From NCBI RefSeq assembly GCF_035440685.1, contig NZ_DAORMW010000017.1: 64,000 bases of DNA. One strand, 5' to 3'. Below are positions 52,187 through 64,000 of the stretch, piece by piece. The notes below the pieces were generated by a model. The model had not been told where the DNA came from, did not search any database, and saw only the letters and a program-made list of their open reading frames with translations. Made by a program: the position numbers and the translations under genes. Numbering within the stretch: the stretch's first letter is position 1; every line of letters begins with the position of its first letter. The stretch comes from Accumulibacter appositus (lineage in GTDB: Bacteria > Pseudomonadota > Gammaproteobacteria > Burkholderiales > Rhodocyclaceae).

Positions 52187-53545
52187 ATGGAAACGAACGC
52201 CGCTAATACTGACACTGAAGCAGTTGCCGAGACCGGCGCTGCAGCAGCAGCCGTAAACCCACTCGAGCGCCGTCTCGATCTGTCGATCGCTCTCGCTGAC
52301 CTTGACAAGGAAGTCGATCAGCGTCTGAGGCGCCTCGGCAAGAAAATGAAGATGCCCGGCTTTCGCCCTGGCAAGGTGCCGGCGAGCATCGTTCGGCAGC
52401 AATACGGCGACCAGGCCCGCCATGAGGCGCTCAGCGAGGCGCTCGGGAACCTGTTTAGTGAGGAAGTGAAAAGGCAGCAGTTGCGTGTGGCCGGTAGCCC
52501 GAACATCGAAAGCAGGAATGGCGGCAGCACGACGCATATGGAGTTCTCGGCGGTTTTCGAAGTCTTCCCCGAGATCGTAGTCAAGGACCTGTCGGATATG
52601 GAAATCCAGCGTCCGGTTCTTGACGTTGGCCCGACGGAGGTCGACGGCACCATCGAGATCCTGCGCAAGCAGCGGGTGCGTTATGAGCCTGTCGATCGGG
52701 CTGCAGCCAGCGGCGACCGGGTGAGCATAGACTTCCTCGGCAAAAAGGATGGCGTGCCTTTCCAGGGCGGGGAGGGCAAGGATTATCAGTTCGTTCTCGG
52801 TGAAGGCAAGATGTTGGCCGACTTCGAGAGTGCCGTGATCGGCACCAGTCCGGGCGAGAGCAAGTCCTTCGAGATGACCTTCCCGAGCGAGTACTTCTCC
52901 AAGGAACTGGCGGGTCAGGCGGTGACTTTCGACGTGACGGTCAAGGAAGTGGGCGACCCGGTGCTGCCGGAAGTTGATGCCGATTTCGCCAAGGGGCTGG
53001 GCGTGGAAGATGGCGACCTGGTCAAGATGCGGGCCGAGATCGAGGGCAATCTCAAGCGCGAGGTGAAGAAGCGCCTGCAGGCGAAAATTACCAGCCAGGT
53101 CATGGATTCCTTGCTCGAAGCCAATCCGGTCGCCGTTCCGGAAGCCCTGGTCGATCGTGAGATCGAGCGCCTGAAGGAGTTGGCTCGCCAGGACATGGAG
53201 CAGCGTGGGATGAAGGTCAAGGACCTGCCAATGCAGCGCGAATGGTTTGTCGATCAGGCGACCCGCCGGGTGCGGCTGGGTCTGGTTCTTGCCGAGATCG
53301 TCAAGCAGCACGAGTTGCAGGCGAAGCCGGAGCAGGTGCGGGCGCTGGTCGAGGAGTCTGCGCAAAGCTACGAACATCCCGAGGAAGTTGTCCGCTGGTA
53401 CTATGCGCAGCGCGAGCGTCTGGGCGATTTCGAGAGCGCGGCGATCGAAGCCAATGTGGTGGACTGGATGCTGGCCGGTGTGAAAGTGGTCGACGCCCCG
53501 GTCGCCTTCGGCGAATTGATGGGGCAGCCGGGGCAGCCATCCTGA
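52187..53545 (+). CDS. tig: Trigger factor
   Basis: The product has 452 residues. The N-terminal ribosome-binding region has GKKMKMPGFRPGKVPASIV (the GFRxGxxP signature). The FKBP-type prolyl isomerase domain is at about residues 165-250 (GDRVSIDFLGKKDGVPFQGG; FPSEYFSKELAGQ), and the C-terminal chaperone arms follow. It binds nascent chains at the exit tunnel. The start is fixed by ACAAGGA just before the ATG. It leads the tig-clpP-clpX-lon series. Confidence 0.96.
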   Translation: METNAANTDTEAVAETGAAAAAVNPLERRLDLSIALADLDKEVDQRLRRLGKKMKMPGFRPGKVPASIVRQQYGDQARHEALSEALGNLFSEEVKRQQLRVAGSPNIESRNGGSTTHMEFSAVFEVFPEIVVKDLSDMEIQRPVLDVGPTEVDGTIEILRKQRVRYEPVDRAAASGDRVSIDFLGKKDGVPFQGGEGKDYQFVLGEGKMLADFESAVIGTSPGESKSFEMTFPSEYFSKELAGQAVTFDVTVKEVGDPVLPEVDADFAKGLGVEDGDLVKMRAEIEGNLKREVKKRLQAKITSQVMDSLLEANPVAVPEALVDREIERLKELARQDMEQRGMKVKDLPMQREWFVDQATRRVRLGLVLAEIVKQHELQAKPEQVRALVEESAQSYEHPEEVVRWYYAQRERLGDFESAAIEANVVDWMLAGVKVVDAPVAFGELMGQPGQPS

Positions 53546-53577
53546 ACACCCAGAACTCGCGCAGCGGAGGCGCAGAA

Positions 53578-54213
53578 ATGAACATAGACCATGGTGGCAG
53601 CAAATGGGATCCGCAGGCGCTGGGCCTGGTCCCGATGGTGATCGAGCAGAGCGGGCGTGGTGAGCGGGCTTACGACATCTACTCGCGCCTGCTCAAGGAG
53701 CGCGTCATCTTCCTGGTTGGTCCGGTGAATGATGTGACCGCCAATCTGGTCGTGGCGCAACTGCTTTTCCTGGAGGCGGAGAATCCCGACAAGGATATCC
53801 ATTTTTATATCAACTCGCCGGGCGGTTCGGTGTCGGCTGGCTTGTCGATCTATGACACCATGCAGTTCATCAAGCCCGAAGTGTCGACCTTGTGCATGGG
53901 GCAGGCCTGCTCGATGGGTGCGTTTCTGCTCACGGCTGGCGCGCGCGGTAAGCGCTTTGCTTTGCCCAATTCGCGCGTGATGATTCACCAGCCGATGGGT
54001 GGCTTCCAGGGCCAGGCTTCAGATATCGCGATTCATGCCAAGGAGATCCTTTCGCTGCGCGCCAAGCTCAACGAGTTGATGGCCCATCACAGCGGTCAGG
54101 CCATCGAGCGTATTGAACGCGACACAGACCGTGATAATTTCCTTTCGGCCCAGGAAGCGGCAGAATACGGTCTGATCGACAAGGTGCTGGCCAATCGGGA
54201 TGCGGCGGCTTGA
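53578..54213 (+). CDS. clpP: ATP-dependent Clp protease proteolytic subunit
   Basis: The product has 211 residues. The catalytic triad is visible as Ser112 (GQACSMGAF), His137 (VMIHQPMGG) and Asp in ERDTDRDNF. The propeptide is of usual length. It forms the tetradecameric barrel used by ClpX. CGGAGG stands a few bases before the ATG. It is 32 bases from tig and 59 from clpX. Confidence 0.97.
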   Translation: MNIDHGGSKWDPQALGLVPMVIEQSGRGERAYDIYSRLLKERVIFLVGPVNDVTANLVVAQLLFLEAENPDKDIHFYINSPGGSVSAGLSIYDTMQFIKPEVSTLCMGQACSMGAFLLTAGARGKRFALPNSRVMIHQPMGGFQGQASDIAIHAKEILSLRAKLNELMAHHSGQAIERIERDTDRDNFLSAQEAAEYGLIDKVLANRDAAA

Positions 54214-54272
54214 GCCCGCATCCGGGCAGTGTCCATACGTGTCCCTACGGATTGACAGTGAGGTAGATCGAG

Positions 54273-55544
<1,272 letters not shown>

Positions 55545-55565
55545 TGTCCTGGCCGCGGTCTGCGG

Positions 55566-55593
55566 CTTGAAATACGGGTTCGCGCCACCATCT
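55566..55593 (+). promoter_or_regulatory. Sigma-32 (RpoH) heat-shock promoter of lon
   Basis: CTTGAAA, a 13-bp spacer and CACCATCT, against the consensus CTTGAAA-N(11-16)-CCCCATNT. It sits 34 bases before the lon start. Confidence 0.7.
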
Positions 55594-55627
55594 GAAAGCA
55601 CGAACCTCAACCTGAAGGGCACAATCG

Positions 55628-58060
<2,433 letters not shown>

Positions 58061-58238
58061 TTTTCGGCACGGCCGTAGGGCCGGGGAAAAGAGGGTGCGG
58101 TGATAATTTTCATGATCTGGAGTATCTAGGCTGTGACGCCCGTAAGTGGACTTGAGCCTCTGTGAAGGGCCGCAATGTCGCCTGGCCAAGCGCTGACGGA
58201 TGCGATAAACTCTCGCTTCTTTGCCTGGATCATACGAC

Positions 58239-58314
58239 GGGTGCTTAGCTCAGTTGGTAGAGCGCTAGCCTTACAAGCTGGATGTCGGCGGTTCGAGCCC
58301 GTCAGCACCCACCA
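58239..58314 (+). tRNA. tRNA-Val (anticodon UAC)
   Basis: Acceptor GGGTGCT pairs with AGCACCC, followed by A and an encoded CCA. The anticodon loop CTTACAA carries TAC. D-arm TTAGCTCAGTTGGTAGAGC and T-arm GGTTCGAGCCC are canonical. It is 23 bases from tRNA-Asp. Confidence 0.97.
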
Positions 58315-58337
58315 GCATCAGGGGTTTTGCGGCAATT

Positions 58338-58414
58338 GGAGTGGTAGTTCAGTTGGTTAGAATACCGGCCTGTCACGCCGGGGGTCGCGGGTTCGAGTCC
58401 CGTCCACTCCGCCA
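58338..58414 (+). tRNA. tRNA-Asp (anticodon GUC)
   Basis: Acceptor GGAGTGG pairs with CCACTCC, discriminator G and an encoded CCA. The anticodon loop CTGTCAC carries GTC. The T-loop is GGTTCGAGTCC. Confidence 0.97.
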
Positions 58415-58424
58415 TTGCCAATAG

Positions 58425-58448
58425 GGCGAACGCAAGTTCGCCTTTTTT
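58425..58448 (+). terminator. Terminator after the tRNA pair
   Basis: GGCGAAC, a GCAA tetraloop, GTTCGCC and six T. A textbook Rho-independent terminator 10 bases beyond tRNA-Asp. Confidence 0.92.
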
Positions 58449-58489
58449 GTTGTATCGACAATATTTCAATGAATTAGCAGGCTACAGCC

Positions 58490-60406
58490 ATGATCTTCGA
58501 TGCCGTTCGCAATAACAAGAGAGTCGTCCAGGTTTTTCTTGCCCTGATTACCTTGCCATTTGCCTTCTGGGGCGTCGACTCGTACGTCCGCGATTCCGGC
58601 GCCGGTGCGGACTTGGCCAGTGTCGGTGACTCGAAGATCACGATGCAGCAGTTTGATCAGGCGTGGCGGGTGCAGCAGGATCGCCTGCGGCAGGCCTTGG
58701 GGGCCAATTTCGATGCGGCAGCCGTGAATACGCCGGAAGCACGCTTGGCAGTGGTGAACGCGCTCGTGGATCAACGTCTCTTACTACTCGAAGCGTCCAA
58801 GGGTCGGCTTGTCGCCGGCGACGACGCGTTGCGGGACGTGATCAGCAAGATTCCCGCCTTGCAGGAAGACGGGCAGTTCTCGATGGCGCGCTATCAGGCG
58901 GCGCTCTCGGCGCAAGGCATGTCACAGCCACAGTTCGAAGCGCAGTTGCGTCAGGATCTCACTTTGCAGCAACTGGTGGCTGCGATTGGCGATACCGCCA
59001 TCATCGCTAGGGAGGTGACCGACGAGATGCTACGGATTCAATCAGAGGAACGTCAGGTTGCCGAGCTGCGTTTCGCCCCGGAGAAGTTCGCTGGCCAGGT
59101 GAAAATCGATTCGGCGGCGGTCGAGCAATATTACGAAGAGAACAAGAAGCGCTTCGAAATCCCGGAACAGGCGAAGGCGGACTATGTGGTTCTTTCGCTT
59201 GAAGCGCTGATGGATAAGCTGACCGTCAGCGATGCCGAAGTCAGTGCCTGGTACGAAAGTCACAAGGATCGCTACCAGCGGGCCGAGGAGCGGCGCGCGA
59301 GCCACATCCTGATCCTCGTCGATGCGGAGCAGAGCGAGGAAACGGCCAAAGCCAAAGCGGATGGCATTCTCAAGGAGCTACAGGAATCGCCGGGCAAGTT
59401 CGCCGAACTGGCCAAACAGCATTCTCAGGATCCGGGCTCTGCGCAAAAAGGTGGCGATCTCGGCTTCTTTGGCCGCGGGATGATGGTCAAGCCCTTCGAA
59501 GACGCGGTTTTCAAACTCCAGGATGGCGAGATTTCCGGTGTCGTGCGCTCGGACTTCGGCTTTCACATCATCCAGCTGACGGGAAGCAAAGCGGGCGCGC
59601 AACGCGCGCTGTCCGAAGTGCGCTCCGAGCTCGAGGACGAACTGAAGCGTCAAACGGCATCCCGCCAGTTTGCTGAAGCCGCGGAGGCGTTCAGCAACAT
59701 GGTCTATGAGCAAGCCGACAGCTTGGCGCCGGTTGTCGAGAAATTCGACCTGAAGATCCAGCATTCGGGCTGGTTGCCGCGCGACCCGAGTCCGCAAGCG
59801 CTGGCCGGTCTGGGCGAGCTGGGCAACGAGAAGCTTCTGACGGCCTTGTTCTCGGCTGACTCTCTGAAAAACAAGCGCAATACCGAAGCCATTGAGGTCG
59901 CGCCGAACGTACTGCTGTCGGCCCGGGTAGTCGAGTATCAAGCCGCGAGCACCAGGCCTTTTGCCGAGGTGCGCGGTGATATCGAGGCGACGCTGAAGGC
60001 GCAAGAAGCGGCTGCACTCGCCCGTCAGGCAGGTGAGGCTAAGCTCAGCGCTCTGCAGAAGGCGGGCACTGAAAGCAAAGCGGATGCGGATTGGGGCTTG
60101 GTAAAGAGTGTTTCGCGAATCGACCGCCAGCAGCTGCCGGTGGCGGCGCTGCAGGCAATCTTTCGCGCCAACGTCGAGAAATTGCCAGCCTATGTCGGTG
60201 CCCAAGCGACTGACGGGACTTACCTGCTCTACCGGATCAGCAAGGTCGGCCAGCCGGCCGTGGTCGATGAAAAGCGGCGGGATGCGCTGCAGAGTGAGTA
60301 CAGCACGATACTCGGCCAGGAGGATTTCGCCGCCTATCTAGCTGGTTTGCGCTCGCGTTACAAGATCGATATCAATCAGTCGGCTCTGGATAGCAAGCAG
60401 CGCTAG
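58490..60406 (+). CDS. ppiD: Periplasmic folding chaperone/peptidyl-prolyl isomerase PpiD
   Basis: The product has 638 residues. A short cytoplasmic tail and one transmembrane anchor (about residues 13-28: VFLALITLPFAFWGVD) are followed by a SurA-like N-terminal region (ARLAVVNALVDQRLLLLEA). A parvulin domain lies at about 265-365 (RRASHILILVDAEQSEE; DPGSAQKGGDLGFFGRGMM; SDFGFHIIQLTG). PpiD sits at the Sec translocon exit with YfgM and helps outer-membrane proteins fold. Confidence 0.94.
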   Translation: MIFDAVRNNKRVVQVFLALITLPFAFWGVDSYVRDSGAGADLASVGDSKITMQQFDQAWRVQQDRLRQALGANFDAAAVNTPEARLAVVNALVDQRLLLLEASKGRLVAGDDALRDVISKIPALQEDGQFSMARYQAALSAQGMSQPQFEAQLRQDLTLQQLVAAIGDTAIIAREVTDEMLRIQSEERQVAELRFAPEKFAGQVKIDSAAVEQYYEENKKRFEIPEQAKADYVVLSLEALMDKLTVSDAEVSAWYESHKDRYQRAEERRASHILILVDAEQSEETAKAKADGILKELQESPGKFAELAKQHSQDPGSAQKGGDLGFFGRGMMVKPFEDAVFKLQDGEISGVVRSDFGFHIIQLTGSKAGAQRALSEVRSELEDELKRQTASRQFAEAAEAFSNMVYEQADSLAPVVEKFDLKIQHSGWLPRDPSPQALAGLGELGNEKLLTALFSADSLKNKRNTEAIEVAPNVLLSARVVEYQAASTRPFAEVRGDIEATLKAQEAAALARQAGEAKLSALQKAGTESKADADWGLVKSVSRIDRQQLPVAALQAIFRANVEKLPAYVGAQATDGTYLLYRISKVGQPAVVDEKRRDALQSEYSTILGQEDFAAYLAGLRSRYKIDINQSALDSKQR

Positions 60407-60531
60407 GCCAGGGGGCGAACAGGCCGGGCAGCCGGCTCAGGTAGAATCCGAGCGGGGTAGCGCTCGCAGGGAAGCTGCTTGAACCGGAGTTGCCCTGTCG
60501 TCGAGTCCGCCTTGGCCACGGATTCAGGAAG

Positions 60532-60560
60532 AAAAAAACCCCGCCGAAGCGGGGTTTTCT
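60532..60560. terminator. Bidirectional terminator between ppiD and groEL
   Basis: AAAACCCCGC, a CGAA tetraloop, then GCGGGGTTTT. A and T runs on both sides serve the two convergent genes. Confidence 0.9.
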
Positions 60561-60586
60561 GTTGAGCGGGTGGGCTCTGGTAGGAC

Positions 60587-62254
<1,668 letters not shown>

Positions 62255-62348
62255 AGAGGTAACTCCTAGAATTCTTTAGTGATTTTGTTCAGAACCGGAA
62301 TGCCGAATGGCATTCTCGGAGGTGTGCCGAACTGCCTTGCCGGAGGCA

Positions 62349-62639
62349 TTAGGCCTCAACGACGCCCATGATGTCTTCTTCGCGCATGACCAGCAGCTCT
62401 TCGCCATCGACCTTGACGGTCTGGCCAGCATACTTGCCGAAAAGGACCCGGTCACCCACCTTGACTGCGAGGGCACGCACGGAGCCATCCTCAAGCAGCT
62501 TGCCATTGCCAACGGCGCGGATCTCGCCCTGATCCGGCTTTTCGGTGGCCGCATCCGGGATTACGATACCTGAAGCGGTCTTGCGCTCCTCTTCAAGGCG
62601 CTTGACGATCACGCGATCATGCAACGGACGAATTTTCAT
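62349..62639 (-). CDS. groES: Co-chaperonin GroES
   Basis: The product has 96 residues. It begins MKIRPLHDRVIVKRLEEER; the mobile loop is KTASGIVIPDAATEKP, and GDRVLFGKYAGQTVKVDG and REEDIMGVVE complete the fold. It caps GroEL. The start has GAAGGAGAAACTGC upstream. The promoter region contains a sigma-32-like promoter and a CIRCE operator. Confidence 0.98.
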   Translation of the reverse strand: MKIRPLHDRVIVKRLEEERKTASGIVIPDAATEKPDQGEIRAVGNGKLLEDGSVRALAVKVGDRVLFGKYAGQTVKVDGEELLVMREEDIMGVVEA

Positions 62640-62723
62640 GCAGTTTCTCCTTCGGTTAAGCATATAGGGGGAACAAAGCTAGCGGACCCTGCCGCGGTAC
62701 CTACGCACGTCGGTGGCAGGGTG

Positions 62724-62750
62724 TTAGCACTCAACGCTAGCGAGTGCTAA
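62724..62750. promoter_or_regulatory. CIRCE operator (HrcA binding site) of groESL
   Basis: TTAGCACTC, nine bases, GAGTGCTAA: a perfect match to the CIRCE consensus. It lies just downstream of the groESL -10, where HrcA would block transcription. Confidence 0.95.
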
Positions 62751-62779
62751 TAATAGGGGCGGGCAGGGCGAATTTCAAG
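62751..62779 (-). promoter_or_regulatory. Sigma-32-like promoter of groESL
   Basis: On the minus strand CTTGAAA, 13 bases, CCCCTATTA, close to the RpoH consensus and with the same spacer length as the lon promoter. It abuts the CIRCE element. Confidence 0.7.
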
Positions 62780-62973
62780 GGCTAGTATGGTGCTTTCCGT
62801 ACAAGGCGAGCGTCGAGAGGTGACCGTGACCGCCAGCACGCCTCGTTCCTGCTCGCAATTGACCCGTGACAATCGATTCCGCGACAATGCGGCTCCTGCT
62901 TTTCACAATGCGCTGCGCACCCCGCTGTTCAAGGCGTTCGGGTGTGGCAGCCAACCGAATCAAGGCGGATCAC

Positions 62974-63591
62974 ATGTACTACGGCGAGAAACTCAACGCC
63001 TGGACTCACCTTGTCGGGGCAGTGCTCGCGCTCGGCGGAGCGGTGGTGCTGATCGTTGTTGCGGCGCGTGACGGCGACCTGTGGAAGATAAGCAGTGTGT
63101 CGATCTACGGTGTGACCCTGGTGTTGCTCTACAGCTTTTCAGCGCTCTACCACAGCTTTCGCGGCCGCGCCAAGGATATCCTGCGCACGCTGGATCACCA
63201 GAGTATCTACCTGCTCATCGCTGGGAGCTACACACCGTTCTGCCTGGTTACCTTGCGCGGCCCGTGGGGCTGGTCCTTGCTCGGCACCGTGTGGGGGCTC
63301 GCAATCCTTGGCAGTGTCCAGGAGATGCGAGCGCGGAACGACGCCCGCCTCCTTTCGCTGGTGATCTACATCGTGATGGGGTGGGCAGTCCTGGTGGCCC
63401 TGGTGCCGCTGCTCAAGGCCCTGGGCACGGCGGGCTTCATTTGGGTCGCTTCAGGCGGCGTTTTCTACACCGTCGGCATCATTTTCTATGCTCTCGATAC
63501 CCGCCTGGCTCATGCGCACGGTATCTGGCATCTGTTCGTGATGGCAGGTAGCGCGGCGCACTACGTCGCAGTTTTGCGCTACGTCCTATGA
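62974..63591 (+). CDS. Hemolysin III/YqfA-family membrane protein
   Basis: The product has 205 residues and seven transmembrane helices. Typical motifs are EKLNAWTHLVGAVLALGG, SALYHSFRG (first His), LRTLDHQSIYLLIAGSYTPF and AHGIWHLFVMAGSAAHY with further conserved His, shared with the PAQR superfamily where they bind zinc. Whether such proteins act as hemolysins is doubtful; a role in membrane lipid homeostasis has been proposed. The ATG begins MYYGEKLN; upstream frames overlap the heat-shock control region. Confidence 0.9.
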   Translation: MYYGEKLNAWTHLVGAVLALGGAVVLIVVAARDGDLWKISSVSIYGVTLVLLYSFSALYHSFRGRAKDILRTLDHQSIYLLIAGSYTPFCLVTLRGPWGWSLLGTVWGLAILGSVQEMRARNDARLLSLVIYIVMGWAVLVALVPLLKALGTAGFIWVASGGVFYTVGIIFYALDTRLAHAHGIWHLFVMAGSAAHYVAVLRYVL

Positions 63592-63686
63592 TCTTGGCAC
63601 CCGCTGACGTCTGGCGTTTTGTTGCGCGTTGACGGCCGACTTACGGGGCTTCCAAACAGCGGATGTGCGAAAAGTCGGAAAAACGC

Positions 63687-63715
63687 TTGACCTGATCTTG
63701 CTGCCTCGCTACAAT
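63687..63715 (+). promoter_or_regulatory. Strong sigma-70 promoter of the tRNA-fMet transcript
   Basis: TTGACC, a 17-bp spacer and TACAAT, about 100 bases upstream of the tRNA gene. It is the best sigma-70 promoter in the window. Confidence 0.8.
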
Positions 63716-63818
63716 GCTTCCTCTTCGCAGCACGCAGGTCCAGGCAGAGTGGCTTCATTGCTTCATCTGAGGCAGCAAGTGCAGCGAAGCGGAGGTAACA
63801 ACTAGCTATCTTCAGTGT

Positions 63819-63895
63819 CGCGGGGTGGAGCAGTCTGGCAGCTCGTCGGGCTCATAACCCGAAGGTCACAGGTTCAAATCCTGTCCCCGCAACCA
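63819..63895 (+). tRNA. Initiator tRNA-Met (anticodon CAU)
   Basis: Acceptor CGCGGGG against CCCCGCA leaves an unpaired C1-A72, the mark of bacterial initiator tRNA. Three G-C pairs precede and follow the anticodon loop (GGGCTCATAACCC). CCA is encoded. Confidence 0.97.
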
Positions 63896-63907
63896 GCTCT
63901 TTAAAAA
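63896..63907 (+). promoter_or_regulatory. BoxA-like antitermination element
   Basis: GCTCTTTAAAAA begins directly after the tRNA, close to the E. coli rrn BoxA TGCTCTTTAACA. The following ACAACCGATAGGTGTGGG resembles sequence found before ribosomal RNA genes, so an rRNA gene probably starts just past the window. Confidence 0.6.
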
Positions 63908-64000
63908 TGAGACAACCGATAGGTGTGGGTTCTCGGTCTGGGATAGTCTGCGTAAGTGGGCTGTTAAAAGATGGAGTAACTCGCACGGAAGTAAGACTGA

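Noticed and set aside
58061..58090. Hairpin just after lon as terminator
   Set aside because: A short CGGCC/GGCCG stem with flanking TTTTC/GAAAA exists, but there is no T run after it; too weak to list.

Overview
The window reads as a GC-rich betaproteobacterial chromosome, most like Rhodocyclales and probably close to Candidatus Accumulibacter. This is inference from gene order (ndk-rlmN-pilF-rodZ-ispG-hisS-yfgM-bamB-der; rpsF-priB-rpsR-rplI-dnaB; tig-clpP-clpX-lon), an Azoarcus-like PriB, an acetate/succinate permease, several TRAP transporter parts and a SelD fusion. It is mostly ordinary core genome. I see no insertion sequence, integrase, prophage or CRISPR array.

Layout. 1-3.7 kb: the 3' part of a flavoprotein-SelD fusion, a SatP-type acetate permease and a lone periplasmic Cache-domain protein. 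3.7-8.2 kb: a putrescine/spermidine ABC transporter on the minus strand, with a possible permease-end remnant beyond it. 8.4-9.8 kb: pyruvate kinase. 10.8-14.3 kb: a TRAP C4-dicarboxylate transporter (dctP, terminator-like hairpin, dctQ, dctM with a long insertion). 14.7-17.3 kb: accA and tilS. 17.3-21.1 kb: a DctR/DctS-like two-component system divergent from a second, orphan DctP. 21.4-30.7 kb: the ndk-to-der housekeeping cluster.

30.7-40.1 kb is the accessory stretch. It holds a low-molecular-weight tyrosine phosphatase, a SUMF1-fold protein without catalytic cysteines, an OmpR-type regulator next to a decayed LysM/FecR and CHASE2-histidine kinase pair, a GCS2-ligase-like gene paired with an aspartoacylase-like gene, an RCC1-like secreted protein and a hemerythrin. 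40.6-43.7 kb: ribosomal proteins S6, S18 and L9, PriB (apparently without a canonical start codon) and DnaB. 43.7-51.7 kb: a transglutaminase-fold protein whose catalytic triad is replaced, PhoH, a Bcp peroxiredoxin, a YiiX-like hydrolase, TauE, a PAS histidine kinase, a small CCxxGCxxC protein and a DUF4124-like secreted protein.

52-64 kb is the proteostasis block: tig, clpP, clpX, lon, tRNA-Val, tRNA-Asp, ppiD, then groES-groEL on the minus strand and a hemolysin III-family protein. It ends with a strong promoter, initiator tRNA-Met and a BoxA element that suggests an rRNA gene just past the edge. lon and groESL both carry sigma-32-like promoters with 13-bp spacers, and groESL also has a perfect CIRCE operator.

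No wholly new system stands out. The best leads are the triad-less transglutaminase, the decayed CHASE2/FecR signalling locus, the GCS2/aspartoacylase pair, the PriB start codon and the split dct regulon.
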